A DNA stretch of 22,309 nt, from positions 1 to 22,309 of the forward strand of contig DAOTTO010000198.1 in assembly GCA_034437895.1 (NCBI GenBank). The letters run 5' to 3'. Position numbers and translations under genes: made by a program. A model generated the notes under the pieces. It had not been told where the DNA came from and did no database searches. It saw only the letters and a list, made by a program, of their open reading frames with translations. Of the stretch, positions 1 through 6,205 are shown piece by piece (the first letter of the stretch is position 1; each line of letters starts with the position of its first letter). The DNA is from JANRLJ01 sp034437895 (lineage in GTDB: Bacteria; Chloroflexota; Anaerolineae; Aggregatilineales; Phototrophicaceae).

Positions 1-1031
1 GGAGCAGGGATTTTGTCTTGTTCGTCATCGGCAGTTTCGTGTAAATCTCCCTCACACAACTCCTTGACCTGCTTGGCAGTTAGATTGAGATCGATGATCT
101 GGCGTACAACCTCGGTGTGATATTCCTGCGCGAGGGTAATAACATGCCGCAGTTTGCGTTCATCAATCCCATATCGATCTGCCAGTTCCATTGCTTCATC
201 ACTGAGGTGTAGCAAGGCTTTGTACTGGGCAAGTCGTGTTTTATTGATGCTGCCCATTGCAGCAAGAATCGCCTCGGTGTATTCACGCTTGCTCCGCAGG
301 TCGAGTTCGAGTGCTTGACGATAGAAATCAGTCGAGACAGCAGTATCTGGAATTTCATAGTCGTGAACCGTCATGAGGAGTAGGGCAGCTTGCCGTGCCA
401 TAGCGATAGCTGATAGACCTGCCCGTGCGGTATTCTCCTTCGCTTGCCGGAACACCGAGGAGCGTTCAGCAGAGATGATAATGCAGGGGATCATGCCGTC
501 CCCTGTGTAGCCGGGAATAAAGTCACGCAGTAGCCATGTCGCCCAATAGCGGCGTTCACCTGTCTCGATCCGAAACTGCTGCGTTACCCCCTGTGAGACA
601 TCCACCACAGTGAGCGGATTGACCTGACCATCATCCCGAATCGTGATGGCGAGATTCACAAGGTCGCGGAGAAGCTGCTCCTCTGGTGAGAGTGTGTTTA
701 CCTGTTCCTCATCACTCTCGTCGTCCGGGTTTGGGAGGAGTTCAAGGATATTGTTGAAGGGGCGACCACGCTGCCGTGCCGAAACCTGAACCAGTTGAAC
801 CAGATCGCGCAGGGCCTTGGTCGGTGTGAGGCGATTGGTATGAAAGGCAAGATGGAGCTGCTCTGGTAGCACCCGACGTGGCTGTACCGGATCAGGACGC
901 ACCATCTCCAGCAGGAGGCGTTCCACACGGATACTGTTATCCTCGAACTGCTGGGGGTTGCCCAGCAGCAGTTCCTCGGTCACGCCTCCCAATAGTTCAT
1001 CGAGACGCTGTGTTTGGTTCTTCGGCGGCAT
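1..1031 (-). CDS. ParB-like partition/nucleoid protein, 3' end cut by window edge
   Basis: The frame is open from the ATG at 1031 to base 1 (343 codons, no stop). ParB N-domain hallmarks are visible. A segment with RPDPVQPRR lies near residues 45-53, the nucleotide-box motif GERRYWA is at about 158-164, and an ENTAR segment (family ENxxR) is at about 199-203. A helical DNA-binding region with INKTRLAQYKALLHLSDE follows. ParB proteins bind CTP and parS-like sites and work with a ParA ATPase in segregation. About 100 residues separate the QPRR segment from GERR, far more than the few dozen usual, which suggests an insertion containing an acidic stretch. The start overlaps the parA stop by one base (TAATG), a sign of translational coupling. 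The family call is confident; whether it serves the chromosome or a mobile element is unknown. Confidence 0.85.
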   Translation of the reverse strand, partial: MPPKNQTQRLDELLGGVTEELLLGNPQQFEDNSIRVERLLLEMVRPDPVQPRRVLPEQLHLAFHTNRLTPTKALRDLVQLVQVSARQRGRPFNNILELLPNPDDESDEEQVNTLSPEEQLLRDLVNLAITIRDDGQVNPLTVVDVSQGVTQQFRIETGERRYWATWLLRDFIPGYTGDGMIPCIIISAERSSVFRQAKENTARAGLSAIAMARQAALLLMTVHDYEIPDTAVSTDFYRQALELDLRSKREYTEAILAAMGSINKTRLAQYKALLHLSDEAMELADRYGIDERKLRHVITLAQEYHTEVVRQIIDLNLTAKQVKELCEGDLHETADDEQDKIPA

Positions 1032-1855
1032 TAGGCACCACCCTTTGCCATGCGTTGCACCAGTTTGCCCACAAACTGCGCGTATGCCTTACTTGCTGGT
1101 GCTTTCGGATCATAGTTGAAAACACTCTGGTGGTTTTGATGGGCATAGGATACCGCTTCGTTCGCTGGAATAATGCCGACCAGCAGTTTGCCTAAAACGC
1201 TGTGCGACTTGAGTTCGTTCAGCAGGTGGTTGTGTCCCCGGACGCGAGTATCCATCTTCGTCACCAGAATGCCGCTGACCCGCAGGTTGGGCTGTCGCCA
1301 ACCTTCACGAATATCATTGATTTTCCCGATGACGCTCATCAAGCCAACCGTTTCAAGATAGCGCGGTTCCACTGGCACAATCGCATCCGTCGCGGTAATC
1401 AAGCCCATTTCAGTCATGAGGGAGAAGGAGGGGCGAGTGTCGATGACGATGGCGGCGTAACGATTAGCAATACGGCTCAATGGATCGGCGAGACGATAGG
1501 GTGCGCCTGCAACACCCATTAATTCACGTTCTGCACCTTCGAGCATCGGAGAAGCGGGCAGCACATGCAGATCAGCATCCCATGTCGATTGGACGATGCA
1601 GTTGAGCAACGTCTGTGCGGCGTTCTGGCGATCTGCCATCAGTACGGTGTATAGACTGTTATCTACCCCATAGTTCTTAGTTCCCGTTGTCACGAGGGTT
1701 GCATGTGCCTGACTGTCAGTATCAATCAGTAGGACACGAGAATTGGGTGCGCCTGCGCGTCGCAGCATTCCTGCGATGCCCAGCGCGGTATTGGTGGCGG
1801 ATGTCGATTTCCCGACACCCCCTTTGTGATTGGTGAAAACATAGACGCGGGTCAT
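1031..1855 (-). CDS. parA: ParA family ATPase (chromosome/plasmid partition)
   Basis: The protein is 274 aa from the ATG at 1855. The deviant Walker A motif KGGVGKST (residues 11-18) with its signature lysine, the LLIDTDSQAHAT switch segment and the YAAIVIDTRPS Walker B region identify a MinD/ParA ATPase. These dimerise on ATP, bind DNA non-specifically and position cargo carrying ParB-parS complexes. The start was chosen because AGAGGA lies 6 nt upstream of this ATG. In-frame alternatives are an ATG at 1861 and a GTG at 1873 (280 aa), both worse placed relative to that SD. The gene is followed directly by the ParB-like gene with a one-base overlap. Its length is typical of small ParA/Soj proteins. 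No N-terminal HTH domain is present, so autoregulation by ParA itself is not indicated. Confidence 0.93.
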   Translation of the reverse strand: MTRVYVFTNHKGGVGKSTSATNTALGIAGMLRRAGAPNSRVLLIDTDSQAHATLVTTGTKNYGVDNSLYTVLMADRQNAAQTLLNCIVQSTWDADLHVLPASPMLEGAERELMGVAGAPYRLADPLSRIANRYAAIVIDTRPSFSLMTEMGLITATDAIVPVEPRYLETVGLMSVIGKINDIREGWRQPNLRVSGILVTKMDTRVRGHNHLLNELKSHSVLGKLLVGIIPANEAVSYAHQNHQSVFNYDPKAPASKAYAQFVGKLVQRMAKGGA

Positions 1856-1973
1856 TGCCATTTCCTCTTTCACTCAACAAACCGATTGAAAATCGCTGTG
1901 CTGGCAAGGACTTCGCGGAAGCGTGTTAGACTGTCCTACGGGAGTCTTGCTGGCTAGAGCAGCGAGCCTTCAA

Positions 1974-2009
1974 GGTGGTTGGGGGAGACTGAACCTCTTC
2001 CCAATCACC
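1974..2009 (+). repeat. Imperfect inverted repeat in the gene-poor stretch
   Basis: GGTGGTTGGG (1974-1983) can pair with CCCAATCACC (2000-2009), ten pairs including one G-T. The loop is 16 nt. It lies between the parA promoter side and the candidate small transcript. No T-run follows on either strand, so it is not a terminator. Its function is unknown. Confidence 0.4.
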
Positions 2010-2058
2010 GAACAGCTAAAACTATGTCCGAGTTTGTGAAACGCATGAGTTTTGCACG

Positions 2059-2087
2059 TTGAGGAAATGTAATGTTGTTGATAAAAT
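2059..2087 (+). promoter_or_regulatory. Sigma70-like promoter of a candidate small transcript
   Basis: TTGAGG (2059-2064) and TAAAAT (2082-2087) are separated by exactly 17 bp. Transcription would start near 2094. No annotated plus-strand gene follows. Downstream lie only an 18-codon ORF, a long dyad and an intrinsic terminator ending near 2206. Confidence 0.45.
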
Positions 2088-2109
2088 CGAGGGTATTCAG
2101 AGGTATTGA

Positions 2110-2166
2110 ATGTTCGAATTGGCTACAAGTCTCCCAGCTAACTTGGATCCAATGCGAACATATTAG
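2110..2166 (+). CDS. Candidate 18-codon micro-ORF
   Basis: ATG at 2110 to TAG at 2164-2166 would encode MFELATSLPANLDPMRTY. AGAGG (2099-2103) sits 6 nt upstream of the ATG, which is a good SD spacing. A promoter-like element precedes it and an intrinsic terminator follows the stop within 10 nt. A stop codon in the same frame immediately precedes the ATG. No family was recognised. It might equally be the decayed end of a lost gene or a by-product of the hairpin, because its start and end lie in the two arms of the dyad. Confidence 0.25.
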   Translation: MFELATSLPANLDPMRTY

Positions 2167-2172
2167 TTGAGG

Positions 2173-2206
2173 ATCGGCGGAGACATCTCCGCCGATTTTC
2201 ATTTTT
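2173..2206 (+). terminator. Strong intrinsic terminator (plus strand)
   Basis: A perfect 10-bp stem, ATCGGCGGAG (2173-2182) with CTCCGCCGAT (2187-2196), encloses the loop ACAT. The T-rich run TTTTCATTTTT follows on the plus strand. The minus strand has no T-run after the stem. Both flanking annotated genes are on the minus strand, so this terminator points to a plus-strand transcript. Confidence 0.8.
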
Positions 2207-2221
2207 GGAACTATTTGGCTG

Positions 2222-3205
2222 TTAGTTATCAGCTACTACAGTGACAATGACTTTACCTTTAGCGTGTTTTTGCCCAACGTAGTGGAGTGCTTGCGGAAGT
2301 TCGCTTAAAGCGTAACAGCGATCAATTACAGGTGTCACCCTACCAGATTCAAGCAATCCAGCCATAAAACTCAAATCTTCCGGGTTGACTCGTGCCATCA
2401 TGCTGCCTAATTTCTTGTTCCCTCCCATCGACATGAACGGCCCTAGCAGCATCGCCTGAAAAATCTGTGCCATCTTGCCGCCTGCCGCAGTATAAATTCC
2501 GTCAGGGCTTAAGGCACGTTTATAGTGTGCAAGCGGATGATACCCGTTAACAGCAAGAATCAGATCATACTGCCCTTCTCTTTGAGTGAAATCTTCTTGT
2601 GTGTAATCAATAATATGGTCTGCGCCAAGCGAGCGCATCATATCCGTCTTTCCACCACTACAGACAGCAGTTACTTCAGCACCAAAATATTTGGCAATCT
2701 GCACCGCGAATGTCCCGACACCGCCCGATGCGCCGTTAATTAAAACTTTTTGACCAGGCTGAATCTTCCCATAATCGCGTAATCCCTGCAAAGCAGTGAG
2801 TGCCGCCATCGGCACAGCCGCCGCTTCTACATAGGATAGGCTGGCTGGTTTTTTGACCAATACATTCTCAGGCACACACACATACTCAGCAAATCCGCCA
2901 AAACCACAAGCGGACAAATCTCCGAATACCTCGTCGCCCAGATTAAATCCTTGCACATTTCTCCCAATCGCCTCAATACGGCCTGCTATATCCGCGCCGA
3001 GTGTCTTGCTCTTGGGCTTCAGTAACCCAGACGCGAGGCGTGCCATGAATGGGGAACCTGTGAGCAAAGACCAATCCGCCGCATTCACGGATGTTGCATG
3101 GATTTTTACCAGAACTTCGTTATCTTTTGGCTTAGGTTTCTCGATTTCTGTGAGATGCAATACGGCTTCTGGTCGCCCATATTTTTCATATACGAATGCT
3201 TTCAT
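2222..3205 (-). CDS. MDR-family NAD(P)-dependent alcohol dehydrogenase / quinone oxidoreductase
   Basis: The protein is 327 aa. It has the medium-chain dehydrogenase/reductase layout: an N-terminal GroES-like domain with VNAADW and GDEVFG (about 90-95), then a Rossmann domain with the nucleotide-binding motif GASGGVG (158-164). The GHE zinc-ligand pattern of classical alcohol dehydrogenases is absent, so this is the zinc-independent quinone oxidoreductase/RTN4IP1-like branch. It would reduce quinones or reactive carbonyls with NAD(P)H in the cytosol; the substrate is unknown. The start is supported by AAAGGAGA upstream of the ATG. It lies 52 nt downstream of the four-helix membrane gene in the same direction, so it may be the last gene of the PadR-controlled run. 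Confidence 0.88.
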   Translation of the reverse strand: MKAFVYEKYGRPEAVLHLTEIEKPKPKDNEVLVKIHATSVNAADWSLLTGSPFMARLASGLLKPKSKTLGADIAGRIEAIGRNVQGFNLGDEVFGDLSACGFGGFAEYVCVPENVLVKKPASLSYVEAAAVPMAALTALQGLRDYGKIQPGQKVLINGASGGVGTFAVQIAKYFGAEVTAVCSGGKTDMMRSLGADHIIDYTQEDFTQREGQYDLILAVNGYHPLAHYKRALSPDGIYTAAGGKMAQIFQAMLLGPFMSMGGNKKLGSMMARVNPEDLSFMAGLLESGRVTPVIDRCYALSELPQALHYVGQKHAKGKVIVTVVADN

Positions 3206-3257
3206 CTGAATCTCCTTTAGTAGTTCAAATTAAATGGGTTGAGTTGATTTGTCCTGC

Positions 3258-3620
3258 TCAGACCCAGTTCCACGCATACCAAATGGTTAGGCCATTAAAT
3301 ATCATGCTGATGACAAGCAAGAATCTGTCATAGGCGGATGGGTAAGTCGGTAGGCCAATCAGATTGAAGATAAAAAAGAAACCAGCCGCGATGATGTTTG
3401 CCCATCGATTCACCGGATTATTGACCATCACAGACACCAAAACCATGATAATCGGAATGACCATCAAGGCGGCGATACCCAACCACATCCCCTGAGTGAA
3501 TTTCTTGGTGTCCATAACTTGTGGGAAGTCGTAGCTAAAGATACGTAGCACATCCCCCAACAGATAAACCAACATGGTTGCGATCCATAGTGCTGAAAGC
3601 ACGATTCGAGTATCCAGCAT
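3258..3620 (-). CDS. Small four-helix membrane protein (DUF6326-like)
   Basis: The protein is 120 aa with four predicted hydrophobic helices, near residues 7-27, 46-67, 74-93 and 98-118. The N-terminus MLDTRIVLSALWIATMLVYL resembles the DUF6326 family from memory; no function is established for that family. There is no signal peptide distinct from the first helix and no catalytic motif. AAAGGAGA lies 7 nt upstream of the ATG. It sits 77 nt after the HAAS-domain gene and 52 nt before the oxidoreductase, all on the same strand, so co-transcription is plausible. The family assignment is moderately sure; the membrane character is certain. Confidence 0.75.
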   Translation of the reverse strand: MLDTRIVLSALWIATMLVYLLGDVLRIFSYDFPQVMDTKKFTQGMWLGIAALMVIPIIMVLVSVMVNNPVNRWANIIAAGFFFIFNLIGLPTYPSAYDRFLLVISMIFNGLTIWYAWNWV

Positions 3621-3697
3621 GACAATCTCCTTTGCTGTAGCTAAATTACGAGATGAAAAAACAGATGTAATGGATATGTATAGAGGTCAGATGTCGA

Positions 3698-4687
3698 TTA
3701 TCTAGAATCTGCCTGTATGAAAAAAGAGGTTGTATGGGTGGTTCTGTGGTTCCACAACTTGATGAATCGGCTTGACCTGCTTATTAGCGTGAGTATTGCG
3801 CCGGTGATGGCGATAATCTCTGGTGTGCTGGTGAGCAAAGGTACTTCTGTTAACGATGGGTTATCCGCCATGATGCGCTCAAAAATAGGCTTATACAGCA
3901 CAAAATACATGCCGAATACACCAACTGTCTCAAGTATGGTTTCGGTCAACCACGTCCCAACACCCCAGCGATTGCGCCGCATGGCAATTAGATGTGTGAT
4001 GATTATGTTAATGATAATCACAACAAGAAAAGCTATCCAGAAAGCCGATATAGGGATGACATCACCCGGATCATTCAGGTTAAAGCGCAGCGTCAACCCG
4101 CCGACCTGTAACCAGTAGAGCAAAACCAGCATGATAATCGCGCCAAGTGTGATGCCAAACGCTGACTCAAAACGATCAACAACGCTGGGATCGTCTATTT
4201 CTGGTAAATCCACCGGATTGAACGGCGCTGCTGCCTCTTTCAGCGTGATACCCAAATGTTGAATAATGGCGAAAATCAGCACTACAACGCCGGAGAAAAT
4301 GAAGGTTGCATATAATGCGGCAAGCAACGGCTCCACCACTAGCCCTAGAAATGTAGCCGGTTGTGATGAAGTTAGCTCCGCAAATATGTTTAGAAACAGC
4401 ACAATCGCCGGGATAATGAGCCACCCATATCGCAGAGCCATCATCATGACAGGATAAATATCAGGGCCGATAAGATATTGTTCATCCCGATACGAGGACG
4501 CTATTTGGTAAGGATGCCCCCACCCTGCCAGCACGGATGCCACATCTGCCTGTGTCGGTGTTCCTTCGAAACGATCATCTAGTTGGTCTTCAATCTGCGA
4601 GCGTAATTCTGCTTCGATCTCCGCCCGTTCTTTTGGGGGCAAATAACGCCCGACTTGATGGATATAACGTCCTACCAGTTCATTCAT
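3698..4687 (-). CDS. HAAS-domain multi-pass membrane protein, PadR partner
   Basis: The protein is 329 aa. Residues about 1-70 form a charged helical cytoplasmic domain (VGRYLPPKERAEIEAELRSQ, then a region ending in AGWGHPYQIA), which is the pattern of HAAS/DUF1700-type signalling domains. Several transmembrane helices follow, clearest near 85-102, 120-145, 178-198, 215-237 and 255-270, plus one near the C-terminus. HAAS proteins are habitually encoded next to PadR regulators and are thought to act in membrane signalling. Here the start overlaps the padR 3' end by 8 bp, which implies coupling. The C-terminal tail is short and has no motif. The specific stimulus is unknown. Confidence 0.83.
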   Translation of the reverse strand: MNELVGRYIHQVGRYLPPKERAEIEAELRSQIEDQLDDRFEGTPTQADVASVLAGWGHPYQIASSYRDEQYLIGPDIYPVMMMALRYGWLIIPAIVLFLNIFAELTSSQPATFLGLVVEPLLAALYATFIFSGVVVLIFAIIQHLGITLKEAAAPFNPVDLPEIDDPSVVDRFESAFGITLGAIIMLVLLYWLQVGGLTLRFNLNDPGDVIPISAFWIAFLVVIIINIIITHLIAMRRNRWGVGTWLTETILETVGVFGMYFVLYKPIFERIMADNPSLTEVPLLTSTPEIIAITGAILTLISRSSRFIKLWNHRTTHTTSFFIQADSR

Positions 4688-5027
4688 GATTATCCTCTCG
4701 TAAAATGTGATGCATCATATCAACCATTTCAAACCATTCTTTACTTAGGGCGCTCAAGACATCACCCCCTACCGCGCTGACACGGTAGTACTTGCGAGGG
4801 CGCGATTCGCCGACTTCCCATTCGCTTTCGAGCAAGCCATGTTTTTCCAGTCGTCGAAGCAGTGGGTAAAGTGTCCCCTCTTCAACGTCTAGCCCTTGCT
4901 CGGCAAGGCGCTGGATGAGAACGTAGGCGTAGCAAGGCACATCCAACTGGCTTAAGACCGCCAGCACGACAATCCCACGCCGTAGTTCTAATCTGAGTTG
5001 ATTAATATGTTCATCTGGTTCTGTCAA
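4680..5027 (-). CDS. PadR family transcriptional regulator
   Basis: The protein is 115 aa. The winged-helix PadR fold is recognised by LRRGIVVLAVLSQL (about 15-28), YAYVLIQRLAEQGLDVEEGTLYPLLRRLE and the wing GESRPRKYYRVSAVG. The start taken is TTG at 5027, with AGGA (5038-5041) 10 nt upstream. The nearer ATG at 5035-5037 is out of frame and hits a stop after four codons. PadR proteins are mostly repressors that bind ATACTGT/ACAGTAT-like dyads, and exactly such sites lie just upstream, so negative autoregulation of this operon is likely. The gene overlaps the HAAS membrane gene by 8 bp. Confidence 0.9.
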   Translation of the reverse strand: MTEPDEHINQLRLELRRGIVVLAVLSQLDVPCYAYVLIQRLAEQGLDVEEGTLYPLLRRLEKHGLLESEWEVGESRPRKYYRVSAVGGDVLSALSKEWFEMVDMMHHILREDNHE

Positions 5028-5044
5028 ATGCTGTTCATCCTACA

Positions 5045-5096
5045 ATACTGTGCGGCGTACAGTGTAACTATACTGTGTACTGCACAGTATTGTCAA
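5045..5096 (-). promoter_or_regulatory. padR promoter with two operator dyads
   Basis: On the minus strand, TTGACA (5096-5091) and TATAGT (5072-5067) are separated by 18 bp. Operator 2, ATACTGT-7-ACAGTAT (5070-5090), is a perfect dyad lying between and over these boxes. Operator 1, ATACTGT-7-ACAGTGT (5045-5065), has one mismatch and covers the expected start site. The centres are 25 bp apart. The outer arms ACAATACTGTGC and GCACAGTATTGT also pair perfectly with each other. This is the arrangement expected for repression by the PadR encoded immediately downstream. Confidence 0.8.
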
Positions 5097-5176
5097 GTGC
5101 GGCGAAAACGCTCTTCTTGAACATCTGGAAAAGGGTATTTTGCGGAGTCTGGAGGTTGAAGTCTATTTTTGTATAG

Positions 5177-5205
5177 AAACAAAAGTGGCATTCAAAACTG
5201 CCACT
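5177..5205 (-). terminator. Intrinsic terminator downstream of the decayed VOC gene
   Basis: On the minus strand AGTGGCA (5205-5199) pairs with TGCCACT (5190-5184) around an 8-nt loop, followed by TTTGTTT. It is oriented to stop transcription from the VOC remnant or read-through from kdpE. Confidence 0.65.
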
Positions 5206-5279
5206 AGGTTTGTCTTAGTATTCAATTTTAGGAAAGGCGCTGTGACTGCACCTGCGGGTAGGTCTTGTCCTAGACAAGC

Positions 5280-5450
5280 ACGATTGTTTGCCGCTGTTAT
5301 CCTTGAAAATGGCTTCGATAATCCCATAGGGGCAATCTATGGCGGTTATACAAAGCCCACACCTCTAGCCTTGAGCGTCTTGTAGGTCTTCTGGCAATCG
5401 TCGCTTTTCCGAAGGCCAATGCCCATCTTGCCCGTTTTCACGAGGTTCGT
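5280..5450 (-). pseudogene. Decayed VOC / glyoxalase-like gene fragment
   Basis: Reading the minus strand from 5450 gives GLRKSDDCQKTYKTLKARGV and then a stop at 5348-5346. In another frame, immediately after, it reads CPYGIIEAIFKDNSGK. Joined, these match the C-terminal half of vicinal-oxygen-chelate (glyoxalase/bleomycin-resistance-like) proteins, where a DDCQ-TYEELKARGV block precedes PYG-EA-FKDNSGN. The DDC/EA region includes the position of the usual metal-ligand Glu. In-frame stops and a frame change show it is dead, and its N-terminal half is not recognisable. The minus-strand terminator at 5177-5205 was probably its own. It lies just downstream of kdpE, in the same direction. Confidence 0.65.
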
Positions 5451-5477
5451 CAGTCAGATTCCCGCCTCTTATTGAGT

Positions 5478-5506
5478 AAAACTGGTAGGACGACCTTATC
5501 AGTTTT
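5478..5506 (-). terminator. Probable terminator after kdpE
   Basis: On the minus strand AAAACTG (5506-5500) pairs with CAGTTTT (5484-5478), with an inner AGG/CCT pairing around TCGT. It starts 13 nt after the kdpE stop. The T-run is part of the stem and is short, so termination may be leaky. Confidence 0.45.
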
Positions 5507-5518
5507 CGTTTCTAGCTC

Positions 5519-6205
5519 TCAATGCTCCACCAAACGATAGCCAACGCCTGCTTCTGTTAAAATAATCTTTGGGAGTGCCGGATTGTCCTCTAATTTCTGA
5601 CGGAGTTGGGCAAAATAGACGCGGAGATAATGGGTTTCATTCACATATTCCGGCCCCCATACTTCTTTCAAGATTTGGCGATGAGTCAATACCTTCCCCA
5701 CATGCTGAATGAGCAGCCTAAGCAAGGTATATTCGGTTGGGGTTAGCTTAACCGCTTCTCCGTCTTTGGTCACTAATCGCCGCCCAAAATCAATTTGCAG
5801 ATTATGAAGGGTAAAAACGGCGGTTTCTGCGGTTGGTTGAGCATGACGCTGCGCCACGCGCATTCTCGCCATAAGTTCTTCGATGCTAAATGGTTTAGTC
5901 AAGTAATCGTCCGCGCCAGAATCCAACGCTGCGATTTTATCTCGATCTGCATCACGCACAGAAAGGACGATGACGGGGGTACTCGTCCATTCACGCAGCC
6001 GCCGCAAAACATCTAAGCCATCCATATCCGGCAGCCCTAAATCCAAGATCACCAATTCAGGGCGAAGTTGTGCTGTTTTGATGATCGCATCCTGCCCGCT
6101 GTCGGTTTCATAAACGCGATACCCATTTGCTTCTAGGCTAATCCGTAAAAAGCGGCGGATTTGCACTTCATCATCCACGACCAAAACATGTGCGCCGTCA
6201 TTCAT
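5519..6205 (-). CDS. kdpE: KdpE response regulator
   Basis: The protein is 228 aa and OmpR-type. The receiver domain (about 5-120) has the acidic pocket VVDDE (D11, D12), the phosphoacceptor D55 in VILDLGLPD, and K104 in DDYLTKPF. The C-terminal winged helix ends in LTEAGVGYRLVE, a typical KdpE ending. Phosphorylated by KdpD, it would activate kdpFABC under K+ limitation. The ATG overlaps the kdpD stop by 4 bp (ATGA), so the two are translationally coupled. A probable terminator follows 13 nt after the stop. Likely binding sites are the 11-bp-phased repeats upstream of kdpF at 13482-13543. Confidence 0.95.
   Translation of the reverse strand: MNDGAHVLVVDDEVQIRRFLRISLEANGYRVYETDSGQDAIIKTAQLRPELVILDLGLPDMDGLDVLRRLREWTSTPVIVLSVRDADRDKIAALDSGADDYLTKPFSIEELMARMRVAQRHAQPTAETAVFTLHNLQIDFGRRLVTKDGEAVKLTPTEYTLLRLLIQHVGKVLTHRQILKEVWGPEYVNETHYLRVYFAQLRQKLEDNPALPKIILTEAGVGYRLVEH

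Larger units (their letters stand above)
2094..2206 (+). ncRNA. Candidate ~113-nt structured small RNA or micro-mRNA
   Basis: The unit is bounded by the promoter-like element at 2059-2087 and the intrinsic terminator at 2173-2206. Inside, ATGTTCGAATTGG (2110-2122) pairs with CCAATGCGAACAT (2149-2161), 12 of 13 positions complementary. An inner AAGT/ACTT stem lies at 2127-2130 and 2141-2144. The same span also contains an SD-led 18-codon ORF, so the product could be RNA or a micropeptide. No Rfam family was recognised. All of this is visible in the sequence, but expression is an inference. Confidence 0.4.

Noticed and set aside
878..1195. 105-codon plus-strand ORF
   Set aside because: It is antisense to the parB and parA coding sequence and has no supporting signals.
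2110..2161. The 13-position dyad as an integron attC site or a tRNA-like element
   Set aside because: The arms do not fit the GTTRRRY/RYYYAAC core sites. Although GTTCGAAT resembles a T-loop, no acceptor or anticodon stem can be formed.
2005..2202. 65-codon minus-strand ORF
   Set aside because: It overlaps the terminator and dyad of the plus-strand unit, starts within the terminator stem and lacks an SD.
5140..5385. 81-codon plus-strand ORF in the padR-kdpE gap
   Set aside because: It crosses the minus-strand terminator hairpin and is antisense to the VOC remnant. The protein resembles nothing.
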